Source: Jatrophihabitans_A lederbergiae (GTDB lineage Bacteria > Actinomycetota > Actinomycetes > Mycobacteriales > Jatrophihabitantaceae). From it: a DNA stretch of 64,000 bases. The stretch lies in contig NZ_JAVREH010000015.1 in the NCBI RefSeq assembly GCF_031845305.1, positions 26,352 through 90,351 of the forward strand, in the 5' to 3' direction. A program made the translations under genes and the position numbers. The notes under the pieces were generated by a model. It had not been told where the DNA came from and did not search any database. It saw nothing but the letters and a program-made list of their open reading frames with translations. Shown in pieces: positions 1 to 7,956 of this stretch. The first letter of the stretch is position 1, and each line of letters starts with the position of its first letter.

Positions 1-90
1 GACCTCGCCGTCAGCCGGCTCGGGCACCGGCACGTCCTGATATGCGAGTACCTCGGGTCCGCCGGGTTCGGTGATGACGACAGCCTTCAT
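1..90 (-). CDS. NADPH:quinone oxidoreductase-like protein, N-terminal 30 codons (runs off left edge)
   Basis: An ATG at 88-90 on the minus strand opens a frame that stays open to the window edge. It begins MKAVVITEPGGPEVLAYQDV, followed by a proline/acid-rich VPVPEP segment and GEV. This is the typical start of zinc-independent medium-chain quinone oxidoreductases (Qor/PIG3 type), in which the GroES-like N-terminal domain opens with this strand and PGGPEVL loop. The gene is divergent from hutH with about 96 bp between the start codons. Only the N-terminus is visible, so the substrate cannot be inferred, and an alcohol dehydrogenase of the same superfamily is possible. Confidence 0.7.
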   Translation of the reverse strand, partial: MKAVVITEPGGPEVLAYQDVPVPEPADGEV

Positions 91-186
91 GCCCTCGAAC
101 CTACCGGGGTCTCCTCGACGGCCACCGCCGAGGCAGCAGCACGGGGCTGTCTGCCGTGATTGCCGGAGTGCGGCAGGATAACGGGC

Positions 187-1728
187 ATGACAATGGTGTC
201 GGTGGGCGTGGGCCCCGTTTCAGAAGCTGAACTGGTCGCGGTCGCGCGAGGGGAGGCTCCGGTCGAGCTGGCCGCCGAGTCGCTGAGCGCGCTGCGGGAC
301 ACCCGCGCGATCGTCGAGGCGCTGGCCGACGACATCGAGCCGCATTACGGCATCTCGACCGGGTTCGGGGCGCTGGCCACCAAACACATTCCGGTGCAGC
401 GCCGCGCGCAGCTCCAGCGGTCCCTGGTCCGCTCACACGCTGCGGGCTCGGGCCCCGAGGTCGAGCGCGAGGTGGTCCGCTCGCTGATGCTGCTGCGGCT
501 GTCCACTCTCGCCACGGGGCGGACCGGCGTGAAGGTGGACACCGCTCAGACGCTCGCGGCGCTGCTGAACGCCGGAATCACCCCGGTCGTGCGCGAGTAC
601 GGGTCCCTGGGCTGCTCAGGTGACCTCGCACCGCTGGCGCACGTCGCGCTGGCCCTGATGGGCGAGGGCGAGGTGCGCGACAGCCAGGGTGAGCTCCGCA
701 GCGCCGAGCAGGCCATGGCCGCGGCGGACATCAAGCCGATCGCGCTGGCCGAGAAAGAGGGCCTGGCGCTGATCAACGGCACGGACGGGATGCTGGGCCA
801 ACTCCTGCTGGCGTGCGCCGACCTCGACCTGCTGCTGCGGACGGCCGACCTCTCTGCGGCCATGTCGATCGAGGCCATGCTGGGCACCGACCGGGTGTTC
901 GCGGCCGACCTGCAGGCCCTGCGGCCCCAGCCGGGCCAGGCGGTGGCCGCGGCCAACATGCGAGCGCTGCTGGCCGGCTCCCCGATCGTGGCCTCGCACG
1001 CCGGCCCGGACTGCGTCTACGTCCAGGACGCCTACTCGATGCGGTGCGCGCCGCAGGTCGCCGGAGCTGCCCGCGACACCCTCGCGCACGCCCGGATGGT
1101 CGCGGGTTACGAGCTGCGCTCCGCCGTGGACAACCCGGTGATCACCCTGGACGGACGGGTCGAGTCCAACGGCAACTTCCACGGAGCGCCGGTCGGCTAC
1201 GTCCTGGACTTCCTGGCGATCCCGGCCGCCGACGTCGCGAGCATGTCCGAGCGCCGGACCGACCGGATGCTGGACGTGGCCCGGTCCCGGGGCCTTCCGC
1301 CGTTCCTCACCGACGACGCCGGCGTGGACTCCGGGCACATGATCGCGCAGTACACCCAGGCCGCGGTCGTGTCGGAGCTCAAGCGGCTTGCCGTCCCGGC
1401 GTCGGTGGACTCCATCCCGTCCAGCGCGATGCAGGAGGACCACGTCTCGATGGGCTGGTCGGCTGCCCGCAAGCTCCGGCGATCGGTGGACGGGCTGACC
1501 CGGGTGCTGGCCATCGAGCTGCTGAGCGCCGCTCGCGCGCTGGACCTGCGCCGGCCACTGCAGCCGGGACCCGCCACCGGAGCGGTGGTAGCGGCGCTGC
1601 GGAAGTCCGTCCAGGGCCCCGGGCCGGACCGCTACCTCTCCCCAGAGATCGAGGCTGCCGTGGAGTTCGTCCGCTCGGGGACGGCCGTACGCGCCGCAAA
1701 CTCCGGACTGGCCGAGGAACTGGCCTAG
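187..1728 (+). CDS. hutH: Histidine ammonia-lyase
   Basis: It deaminates L-histidine to trans-urocanate, the first step of histidine degradation, as a cytosolic tetramer. The protein is about 513 aa, the usual HutH length. The start is the ATG at 187 with AGGATA eight bases upstream; a TTG at 160 and an ATG at 193 are alternatives. The MIO-forming region reads GSLGCSGDLAPLAH near residues 140-153, so the cyclising triad is Cys-Ser-Gly instead of the commoner Ala-Ser-Gly. I recall the Cys form from Streptomyces HutH, where the same prosthetic group is assigned. YGISTGFG near residue 55 and NGTDGMLGQ near 200 are further family motifs. No other hut gene is present; the neighbour is convergent pabA/trpG. 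A relative such as PAL/TAL is less likely given the whole-length pattern. Confidence 0.93.
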   Translation: MTMVSVGVGPVSEAELVAVARGEAPVELAAESLSALRDTRAIVEALADDIEPHYGISTGFGALATKHIPVQRRAQLQRSLVRSHAAGSGPEVEREVVRSLMLLRLSTLATGRTGVKVDTAQTLAALLNAGITPVVREYGSLGCSGDLAPLAHVALALMGEGEVRDSQGELRSAEQAMAAADIKPIALAEKEGLALINGTDGMLGQLLLACADLDLLLRTADLSAAMSIEAMLGTDRVFAADLQALRPQPGQAVAAANMRALLAGSPIVASHAGPDCVYVQDAYSMRCAPQVAGAARDTLAHARMVAGYELRSAVDNPVITLDGRVESNGNFHGAPVGYVLDFLAIPAADVASMSERRTDRMLDVARSRGLPPFLTDDAGVDSGHMIAQYTQAAVVSELKRLAVPASVDSIPSSAMQEDHVSMGWSAARKLRRSVDGLTRVLAIELLSAARALDLRRPLQPGPATGAVVAALRKSVQGPGPDRYLSPEIEAAVEFVRSGTAVRAANSGLAEELA

Positions 1729-1760
1729 TCAGTTCGCGTAGTCGGCTGGCCCAGCTAGTG

Positions 1761-1776
1761 GCGGTGATTACACCGC
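1761..1776. terminator. Short hairpin between convergent hutH and pabA
   Basis: GCGGTG, ATTA loop, CACCGC forms a perfect 6-bp stem in the 39-bp space between the two convergent stop codons, overlapping the last codons of pabA. There is no U-tract. It could serve as a weak bidirectional terminator or be chance. Confidence 0.3.
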
Positions 1777-2427
1777 GGTGCTGAAGGCCTGGGCGCGCAT
1801 GGTGTCCAGCCCGGACACCAGCTCATCGACGCGCTCCCAGTCCGGGTCCGCACCGCACCGCAGCAGCCAGTTCGCCAGCATCCGGTGACCGCCCTGGGTC
1901 AGCACCGACTCGGGATGGAACTGGACGCCGTCGATCGGCAGGCTCCGGTGCCGCAGCGCCATCACCACCCCCGACGCGGTGCGCCCGGTCACCTCGATCT
2001 CGGCCGGCAGGGTCTCTTCGCGCACGGCCAGCGAGTGGTACCGGGTGGCGGTGAACGGCATGGGCAGGCCGGCCAGCACACCGAGGCCGGCATGCTGGAC
2101 GTCGCTGGTCTTGCCGTGCAGCAGTTCCGGGGCGCGGTCCACGACCCCGCCGAACACGGCGGCGATGGCCTGGTGGCCGAGGCAGACGCCGAATACCGGC
2201 AGCTCGTGCTCGGCGGCGGCTCCGACCATCGCCATGCTGACGCCGGCGTCTTCGGGCGTGCCCGGTCCCGGTGAGATGAGTACCCCGTCTACGCCCAGGC
2301 CGGGCAGTTCGTCCGGCGTCACCGCGTCATTGCGCCGGACGACCACCTCGGTTCCGAGCTGGCCCAGGTACTGCACCAGGTTGTAGACGAAGCTGTCGTA
2401 GTTGTCGACGACCAGGATGCGGGTCAC
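1768..2427 (-). CDS. pabA: Aminodeoxychorismate/anthranilate synthase glutaminase subunit (PabA/TrpG)
   Basis: A class I glutamine amidotransferase that supplies ammonia to a chorismate-using partner for p-aminobenzoate or anthranilate synthesis. The protein is about 219 aa. The N-terminus RILVVDNYDSFVYNL, the oxyanion loop SPGPGTPED, the nucleophile in GVCLGHQ (Cys about 82) and the His-x-Glu pair in FHPES (about 171/173) are all present. The start is taken as GTG at 2427, matching the family start; GTG at 2442 would add five residues. It follows the 56-aa membrane protein closely and shares its strand with the sortase and DUF881 genes. In mycobacteria and streptomycetes the homologue at this locus is followed by pknB; here it faces hutH. 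The partner PabB/TrpE is not in the window, so pathway assignment is open. Confidence 0.9.
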   Translation of the reverse strand: MTRILVVDNYDSFVYNLVQYLGQLGTEVVVRRNDAVTPDELPGLGVDGVLISPGPGTPEDAGVSMAMVGAAAEHELPVFGVCLGHQAIAAVFGGVVDRAPELLHGKTSDVQHAGLGVLAGLPMPFTATRYHSLAVREETLPAEIEVTGRTASGVVMALRHRSLPIDGVQFHPESVLTQGGHRMLANWLLRCGADPDWERVDELVSGLDTMRAQAFSTAV

Positions 2428-2448
2428 CGGTCCAGTGTCCACGCGGGC

Positions 2449-2619
2449 TTACTGGTTGACGGTGCCGGGGCCGGTGATGGGGTTGGCCGGAAGCCTCGGC
2501 TCGATGTACGGGAACACCACGAACAGCAGCAGTGCGGAGACCAGCGCGACGAGCACCAGGGCTTGCAGCAGGCGCAGCCCGGTCGCACCGGGCAGGTGCC
2601 GCCAGATCCAGACGTACAT
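2449..2619 (-). CDS. Small sortase-linked membrane protein (56 aa)
   Basis: The frame begins MYVWIWRHLPGATGLRLLQA and continues into a strongly hydrophobic stretch (about residues 17-38), ending PITGPGTVNQ. The ATG at 2619 follows the sortase stop codon with no intervening base (TAG-ATG), so the two genes are translationally linked. GGAGGG upstream lies inside the end of the sortase gene. Short proteins with the same WIWRHLPG start occur at this position, between srtE and pabA/trpG, in other actinobacteria; that is from memory of the locus and not shown by a search. It is a single-pass or hairpin membrane protein of unknown function, possibly a sortase accessory. Confidence 0.8.
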   Translation of the reverse strand: MYVWIWRHLPGATGLRLLQALVLVALVSALLLFVVFPYIEPRLPANPITGPGTVNQ

Positions 2620-3579
2620 CTAGAGCGTCCCTCCTGCGAGTTCCTTGGGTAGCGCCGATCCCTTGTCGGGCACCGCGCGGGAGAGCACGGCATGCACGAT
2701 CATGCGCTGGTCGGCGGCGTACTTGGGGTGGCACGTGGTCAGCGTGAGCAAGGCCCGGGTCGGCGTCGTGCCCGGGTGGTTGGGCACCGGGTCGATCACC
2801 TGGATCGCGCTCGGCGACACGATCTCGCGGCCGGGCACGCCCTGGGAGTCGACCACGTTCAGTGCGGCGTCGATGGCGTTGTTACGGCCGTCCCCGGCCG
2901 GCAGCTTGGTCGCCGCCGCGTACGCCTTCTGGTCACCGAGGACCTTGTAGACGTACCAGTTGGTCGCCGTCTGCACCACGATGGAGTCGCCGGGGTGCAG
3001 CTGATCGAGGTTCAGGAAGGGCTCGCCCTTGCCGACCCGGTGACCGGCCAAGGCGAAGTTGCCGACCTGACCGGGCAGCTGGCTCTTGCTGTAGTGGCCG
3101 GGGCCGAGCTCGAGATCGGAGTCCTTGGTGCCCTGCACGATCGTGCGGGCGAAGTCCTTGCCGAAATCTGGGATGTAGAGGTTGGCGAAGCCCTCGCCGG
3201 CGGGTAGCACGACCTGCCTGCCGCTAGGCAGGTTCAGCTTGTCCTCACCCCTGAGCGGGTCCAGCCCCTTTTTCCAGGCCGTCGCGAGCTTGCTGGAAAC
3301 CTGGTCTTGCTTGTGGGCGGCGAACAGGTTGGACACCCAGATCTCGTAGACCACGAACAGCAGCAGGACGAGGCCCACCGACACCATGGTCTGCCCGATG
3401 CCCCGAAGCACGGTGCGGAGCGTGTCACCGCCACCCGGCGGACGGCCTCCCGGGCTCCCGGCGCTTCCGGTCGGCAGCTGGACGGGTGGGGGCGGCGGGG
3501 ACTGGACCGCTGCCAGGCCTCCCGGCGCGGCCGAGCCCCGGGCGGAGAAGTCCCAACCACCCCTCGTCTGCTCGGTCAT
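2620..3579 (-). CDS. srtE: Class E sortase
   Basis: A membrane-anchored transpeptidase that attaches surface proteins to the cell wall. Class E enzymes are known to prefer LAXTG-type sorting signals. The protein is 319 aa: a Pro/Gly-rich cytosolic N-terminus (1-55), one membrane helix (about 62-84), then the sortase barrel. The catalytic residues are visible: His180 in LAGHR, Cys283 in TLTTCHP and Arg292 in QRMIVHA. It is followed without a gap by the 56-aa membrane protein and then pabA. No LAXTG substrate is encoded next to it, which fits a housekeeping sortase serving dispersed substrates. Confidence 0.93.
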   Translation of the reverse strand: MTEQTRGGWDFSARGSAAPGGLAAVQSPPPPPVQLPTGSAGSPGGRPPGGGDTLRTVLRGIGQTMVSVGLVLLLFVVYEIWVSNLFAAHKQDQVSSKLATAWKKGLDPLRGEDKLNLPSGRQVVLPAGEGFANLYIPDFGKDFARTIVQGTKDSDLELGPGHYSKSQLPGQVGNFALAGHRVGKGEPFLNLDQLHPGDSIVVQTATNWYVYKVLGDQKAYAAATKLPAGDGRNNAIDAALNVVDSQGVPGREIVSPSAIQVIDPVPNHPGTTPTRALLTLTTCHPKYAADQRMIVHAVLSRAVPDKGSALPKELAGGTL

Positions 3580-3679
3580 CCGTTTTCCAACTCTCTCGTC
3601 AGGGCTCTTTCACTCTCTCTCGTCAGGTTCACTGCTCTCCGCCCCGCTCGACCGCCCCCGCTCGACCGTCCCGCCGACG

Positions 3680-4474
3680 TCAGCGGCCCACCGTCGCGTA
3701 ACTCAGCGTGACAGGAGCGTCGTATGCGGGGGCGGAAATCTTGCTCTTCGTATTCAGTTCGTAGCCCAGTCCGTAGGACGAGGCGTCCTTGCGGTACTGC
3801 CGTAGCCCGGACGACTGATCCAGCGCTGCCCGCATCGAGTCGACCGGTCCGATCGCACCAATGCTAAATGGAGGTGAAAAAACCCGCCCGTTAAGCAGGA
3901 GGGTACTGCCCACGCAGCGGACCGCACTGGTGGCGACGACGCGCTGGCCCATCACCACGATCGCCTCGGCGCCACCGGCCCACATCGCGTTCACCGCCGC
4001 CTGCATGTCGGACTGGTGGACGACCTCGGCGTTCGCCTTCTCGGGGTCCGTCTCGGGTTGACTGGGGTGGGCGTCGTCCAGCGTCAGGGTGATTCCCGGT
4101 CCGGACACCGCCACCAGGCCGGCCGGCAGTGACAGCTTGTCAGCGGCGGACTTGATGACCGAGATCCCGTTGTCGGACTGGGCGCGCTTGTTCGTCAGGG
4201 CCGCCACCTGGGACTGCAACTGCTTCACCGTTGCCTCGTCGGCGCCGGCCCTGGCCTCGGCCTGGCGGACCAGGTCCGCGACATCGGAGCGCCCGGCCGA
4301 GCGCAGGTCGGTTCCGCGAGCGGTATGGGCAGTGGTCGCGGCGAGCAAACCGGCGAGCAGGGCCACCACCGGCACCAGGAGCTGCCAGCTGCCGGAACGC
4401 CGGTTTGTGCCCTTCCGGTCGAACAGAGCCCTGGCGGACAGGCGTGTGAAAAGCGCCGGTGGAATACGGGTCAT
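3680..4474 (-). CDS. DUF881 family membrane-anchored protein
   Basis: About 264 aa. The ATG at 4474 is preceded by AGGGGAGG five bases upstream; an upstream GTG at 4492 is less likely. After a basic N-terminus there is one transmembrane helix (LLVPVVALLAGLLAATTA), a coiled-coil-prone segment (roughly 60-100, with VKQLQSQVAAL) and the DUF881 core containing GPGITLTLDD and the later RVVATSAVRCVGSTLLLNG segment. DUF881 proteins sit beside crgA and trpG at actinobacterial origins and are suspected to act in the envelope or division, but no biochemical activity is established. It is divergent from crgA with about 145 bp between start codons. Confidence 0.88.
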   Translation of the reverse strand: MTRIPPALFTRLSARALFDRKGTNRRSGSWQLLVPVVALLAGLLAATTAHTARGTDLRSAGRSDVADLVRQAEARAGADEATVKQLQSQVAALTNKRAQSDNGISVIKSAADKLSLPAGLVAVSGPGITLTLDDAHPSQPETDPEKANAEVVHQSDMQAAVNAMWAGGAEAIVVMGQRVVATSAVRCVGSTLLLNGRVFSPPFSIGAIGPVDSMRAALDQSSGLRQYRKDASSYGLGYELNTKSKISAPAYDAPVTLSYATVGR

Positions 4475-4619
4475 GCCGGCCTCCCCTGCCACCAGTGCCT
4501 GCGCGTGCCTACGGTCAGTGCGACGATTACGCTAGCTGCACCGTCCCCGCCGGTGTGCGCCGACGCCTGTCCTGGTACGGCTTCACAGCGTTTACAGTTC
4601 CGTTCTTTGAGGAGATTCC

Positions 4620-4892
4620 GTGCCGAAGTCCAAGGTTCGCAAGAAGACGCCCTACGCGCCGTCTCCGGCGGCCACGTCCAGCACTGCCGTGGGCGGGAAG
4701 GCCCTCAGGCCCAGCCCCGCCTGGTACCCCATCGTGATGGCAGCTTTCCTGGTCATCGGCCTGGCCTACATCGTCGTCTACTACATGGCGGCCCAGAGCA
4801 TTCCGTTCATGAACAGCCTGGGAAGTTGGAACTTCGCCGTGGGCTTCGGCTTCCTGGTGGTCGGCCTCGGCATGGCAGTGCGCTGGCGCTGA
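4620..4892 (+). CDS. crgA: Cell division protein CrgA
   Basis: A 90-aa membrane protein that in mycobacteria and streptomycetes joins the divisome and interacts with FtsZ, FtsQ, FtsI and CwsA. GTG start with GAGGAG upstream. A basic N-terminus (MPKSKVRKK) is followed by two transmembrane helices (about 36-56 and 67-86), the first carrying the conserved WYPIVM entry. It is transcribed divergently from DUF881, as at other actinobacterial origins. Its 3' end is followed at once by a perfect DnaA box. Confidence 0.93.
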   Translation: MPKSKVRKKTPYAPSPAATSSTAVGGKALRPSPAWYPIVMAAFLVIGLAYIVVYYMAAQSIPFMNSLGSWNFAVGFGFLVVGLGMAVRWR

Positions 4893-4897
4893 CAGAG

Positions 4898-4970
4898 TTA
4901 TCCACAGCTTCTTCCACGCCTGTGATTACATCGGTGTAGTTCTCCCCAGCACCGTCCACACTGTGGACGA
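4898..4970. promoter_or_regulatory. DnaA-box cluster between crgA and the rhomboid gene
   Basis: TTATCCACA, a perfect consensus DnaA box, lies at 4898-4906 directly after the crgA stop codon. A 15-bp perfect palindrome, GTCCACACTGTGGAC (4954-4968), lies inside the 3' end of the rhomboid gene. Its two overlapping arms read as CCGTCCACA and, on the other strand, TCGTCCACA, both close to actinobacterial boxes. Three box-like sites in 73 bp, about 18 kb from dnaA, suggest a DnaA-binding site outside oriC, though chance cannot be excluded. Confidence 0.45.
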
Positions 4971-5966
4971 AGAGTGCCCTGCGGTCCTGCTCGATATCGG
5001 GCTCTCCACCCGGGAGCCGGCCGGCGCCGAACTCGCTGGTGCGGCCACGACGGCGGGGCCCGTCAGCTGCGTGCGGATGTTCTCGGCCCGCCACACCGCG
5101 ACACCCACGAGCAGCACGAGCAGGGCGCCCAGGCTTGCCGCCTGAATTCGTTGCAGCTGGCCGGTGAGTGGCTTGCGGTCGAGTGACCACCCCAGCAGGG
5201 CCAGGGTGGCGAGGCCCCCGACGACGAAGCCGCCGATATGCCCGAGCTTGGAGATACCCGGCACCGAGAAGGTGAATACCAGGTTGATACCTACGGTGAT
5301 GAGCAGCGATCGGGTATCGAACCCGACGATGCGCGACAGCACCAGAGCCGCGGCGAAGAGGCCGAAGATGGCACCGGACGCGCCGACGACCGGCTGCGAG
5401 AGGTTGCCGAACACCAGGATCGCGACCGACCCGCCAAGAGCTGAGAGCGCATAGACCGCCAGGAAGCGCCACCAGCCGAGCACCCTCTCCAGCGCGGGGC
5501 CCAGGGCGTACAGCGCCCACATGTTGAACAGGATGTGCAGTGGGCCGGCGTGCAGGAAGGCCGCTGTCACCAGGCGCGAGTAGTCGTGCTGGTACCCGAC
5601 CAGCGCCGGTACCAGCTGCCAGTCGCTGAACAACTTGGTGCCGGTGTTGTCGACGAGATTGCCGCCCTGGCCGAGGCCCGTAACGAGATACACGATCACG
5701 TTGAGGGCGATCAGCGCCCAGGTGACGTACGGCCGCCCGGAGCTGACCGCGGCACCGACGGCCGTCCGGCCTCCGCGCACGGTGGCTGCCCCGGCCTTGA
5801 CGTCGTCCGGGCACTGAAAGCCCACCGAGGCGGGGCGCTGGCACTCGGGGCAGATCGGACGGTTGCAGCGGACGCACCGCACGCCGGTGAGCCGGTCGGG
5901 GTGCCGGTAGCACCCCGCGAATCCATAGTTCGGGTCCGGTCCGGCGGGCGGTTGCGTCGGCTGCAT
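4926..5966 (-). CDS. Rhomboid family intramembrane serine protease with N-terminal B-box-like zinc finger
   Basis: 346 aa. The N-terminus has a Cys/His-rich motif (CYRHPDR, then CVRC and CPEC, to QCPDD at about 52) typical of a B-box-like zinc finger fused to actinobacterial rhomboids. The rhomboid core has six or seven membrane helices (about 80-320). The catalytic dyad is Ser197 in GASGAIFG and His243 in GHIGG, and the HxxxN motif is HILFN (144-148). It should cleave transmembrane substrates within the membrane; the substrates are unknown. Its start lies 13 bp downstream of the ppiA stop, so the two are probably co-transcribed. The last codons contain a DnaA-box-like palindrome. Confidence 0.92.
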   Translation of the reverse strand: MQPTQPPAGPDPNYGFAGCYRHPDRLTGVRCVRCNRPICPECQRPASVGFQCPDDVKAGAATVRGGRTAVGAAVSSGRPYVTWALIALNVIVYLVTGLGQGGNLVDNTGTKLFSDWQLVPALVGYQHDYSRLVTAAFLHAGPLHILFNMWALYALGPALERVLGWWRFLAVYALSALGGSVAILVFGNLSQPVVGASGAIFGLFAAALVLSRIVGFDTRSLLITVGINLVFTFSVPGISKLGHIGGFVVGGLATLALLGWSLDRKPLTGQLQRIQAASLGALLVLLVGVAVWRAENIRTQLTGPAVVAAPASSAPAGSRVESPISSRTAGHSSSTVWTVLGRTTPM

Positions 5967-5979
5967 GTCAGGACAACGG

Positions 5980-6510
5980 CTAGGCGTCGCTGATGGTTAC
6001 CGAGTTGATCGTGATGTCGGTGACCGGACGGTCTGCCGCACCGGTGCGAGCCTTGCCGATCGCGTCCACCACCGCGCGGCTCTCGGCGTCTGCGACCTCA
6101 CCGAAGATGGTGTGCTTGAAGTTCAGGTGCGGGGTCGCCACCGTCGTGATGAAGAACTGGCTGCCGTTGGTGTTCGGTCCGGCGTTGGCCATCGCGAAGA
6201 GGTACGGCCGGTCGAAGCTGAGCTCGGGGTGGAACTCGTCGCCGAAGTTGTAACCCGGACCGCCGGTGCCACGGCCCAGCGGGTCACCGCCCTGGATCAT
6301 GAAGTTGTCGATGATCCGGTGGAAGATCGTTCCGTCGTACAGGTTCGCGGTGGTCTTCTGACGGGTGCGCGGGTCGGTCCACTCCTTGGCACCGGTGGCC
6401 AGGTCGACGAAGTTGGCCACCGTCTTCGGCGCGTGGTTGCCGAAGAGGTTGACCTTGATGTCACCGGCCGAGGTGTGCAGGGTGGCCGTCTTGGTTGCTG
6501 GGGCTGTCAC
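5980..6510 (-). CDS. ppiA: Peptidyl-prolyl cis-trans isomerase (cyclophilin type)
   Basis: About 176 aa. The start is GTG at 6510 with CAGGAG upstream, giving TAPATKTATLHTSAGDI as the N-terminus; a longer frame from 6564 lacks a comparable ribosome site. Cyclophilin motifs are clear: FHRIIDNFMIQGGDP, containing the catalytic Arg and the Phe-Met-Gln pocket, then FAMANAGPNTNGSQFFIT and HTIFGEV. There is no signal peptide, so it is cytosolic, like mycobacterial PpiA. It catalyses proline isomerisation during folding. It lies between the DUF2020 lipoprotein and rhomboid genes on the same strand. Confidence 0.94.
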   Translation of the reverse strand: MTAPATKTATLHTSAGDIKVNLFGNHAPKTVANFVDLATGAKEWTDPRTRQKTTANLYDGTIFHRIIDNFMIQGGDPLGRGTGGPGYNFGDEFHPELSFDRPYLFAMANAGPNTNGSQFFITTVATPHLNFKHTIFGEVADAESRAVVDAIGKARTGAADRPVTDITINSVTISDA

Positions 6511-6544
6511 GGAAAGAACTCCTGTCGTCGGAACGTGGGACGTG

Positions 6545-7198
6545 CTACTTGAATCTAGGGGCAATCGTCCGCGCGAGATTCAGCGCGTTCAGTGCGGGGT
6601 AGGGCTGCTGGGTCCGGACCGTCACCACCGTGCTGTCCTTGACGAAGACGCACAGCCAGGCGTTGGTGCCCTGCAGGGGCTTCTGGAACGCCACCGCGCC
6701 GTCGCCGATGGCGGGATCCGACTGCACCTCCGGATGGCCCTTCGCGGACCCGACCATCGCGTTGTAGGCCTGCACCCTGGTCTTGAACGTCGCCACGTCG
6801 ATCTCGCCGATCACCGTGTTCACGTCGTACTGGAAGTAGAACCGACAGCCGACCGGCTTGGTCTGCAGCAGCGTGACCCGGCCGACCCGGTCCCCCTCGC
6901 CGTCGGCGAAGTCCTGGTCGGAGATGTACGGGCAGGTGCCGTCGACCTCCTTCACACCACTGGGGGTGCCGAGCGACGGCTCGGGCGTGGTCATGGTCGT
7001 GCTGCGAGGCGCGGTGCTCTGTTCACCTGCGCCACCACCGAGGCCACCGCCGTTGTCGTCGGACGTCGGTGAGCTGCTGGCCGACGAAACCGGTGCTGGG
7101 GCCGCCGTGGTGGCGGCGCTCGTACAGCCGGCCAGCAGCCCGGACAGCACCACGCCGGTGCGGAGCAAGTTCGCTCGGGTTCTCGCCTTGTTTGTCAA
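6545..7198 (-). CDS. DUF2020-like lipoprotein
   Basis: About 217 aa from a TTG at 7198 (GAGGG eight bases upstream), which gives a compact signal peptide ending in the lipobox LLAGC at about residue 24. A GTG at 7246 would lengthen the N-terminus by 16 residues and nearly touch the gatD stop. A Ser/Thr/Gly-rich linker follows, then a compact domain with conserved CPY, VGCRFYF and DGAVAF segments as in DUF2020 proteins. It should be anchored to the outer face of the membrane. Function is unknown. It is 44 bp downstream of gatD. Confidence 0.75.
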   Translation of the reverse strand: MTNKARTRANLLRTGVVLSGLLAGCTSAATTAAPAPVSSASSSPTSDDNGGGLGGGAGEQSTAPRSTTMTTPEPSLGTPSGVKEVDGTCPYISDQDFADGEGDRVGRVTLLQTKPVGCRFYFQYDVNTVIGEIDVATFKTRVQAYNAMVGSAKGHPEVQSDPAIGDGAVAFQKPLQGTNAWLCVFVKDSTVVTVRTQQPYPALNALNLARTIAPRFK

Positions 7199-7242
7199 CG
7201 CAGGCGCCCTCGGCACGGCTGTTATCGCCTTCGCGGCCGCAA

Positions 7243-7956
7243 TCACCGCGGTCGCCGCACGGCAACGTCGGCTGCCGCCTCGGCCAGCGAGTCATCCAGC
7301 GGTTCGAGTACGGGGTCGAGCCCGCGCCGGACGAGCGCCCGGCTGAGCAGCTCGTCGGCGAACGCGGGGCTCTTGGCCAGTACCGGGCCGTGCAGGTAGG
7401 TGCCGAAGACGTTGTCGCGTACGGCGCCCTCGGTCAGGTCGCTGCCGTTGTTGCCGCGCCCGCTGACCGTCCTGCCGAGCGGCTTGACGTCCCCGCCGAG
7501 TTCGGTGAGGCCGCTGTGGTTCTCGAACCCGACCAGCCGGCCCCACGTGGTGTCGATGTGGTTGTTACCGATCAGCCGCGAGTCAGACCCCTTGGTGACG
7601 ACGTCGAGCACGCTGACGCCCTCGATGCGGTCCCCGTCCTTCGTCAGGAACTCATGCCCCAGCATCTGGTACGTGCCGCAGATCGTCAGCATCACCAGGT
7701 CGTCGTCGGCCATCGCACGCAGGGTCGGGCCACGGCTGACGAAGTCCCGTCCGATGTCGCCCTGAGCCGCGTCCTGGCCGCCGCCACCCAGCAGGATGTC
7801 GGCGTCGGCGGGCAGTGGATCGCCGACGTTGATCGGCACCACCTTCGCTTCCAGCCCGCGCCACTCCAGCCGCTTGCGCAGGACGAGGACGTTGCCGGTG
7901 TCGCCGTAGATGTTCATCTCGCGCGGGTACAGGTGCACCAGCGTCAGGGCGCTCAT
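7243..7956 (-). CDS. gatD: Lipid II isoglutaminyl synthase, glutaminase subunit GatD
   Basis: 237 aa, CobB/CobQ-like glutamine amidotransferase. The start is the ATG at 7956, overlapping the murT stop by four bases (ATGA). The N-terminus LTLVHLYPREMNIYGDTGN is characteristic, the nucleophile is the Cys in TICGTYQ and a conserved His follows in YLHGPVLAKSP. With MurT it amidates the D-glutamate of the lipid II stem peptide, a modification needed for efficient cross-linking in Gram-positive bacteria. The obligate partner murT is immediately upstream. Confidence 0.94.
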   Translation of the reverse strand: MSALTLVHLYPREMNIYGDTGNVLVLRKRLEWRGLEAKVVPINVGDPLPADADILLGGGGQDAAQGDIGRDFVSRGPTLRAMADDDLVMLTICGTYQMLGHEFLTKDGDRIEGVSVLDVVTKGSDSRLIGNNHIDTTWGRLVGFENHSGLTELGGDVKPLGRTVSGRGNNGSDLTEGAVRDNVFGTYLHGPVLAKSPAFADELLSRALVRRGLDPVLEPLDDSLAEAAADVAVRRPR

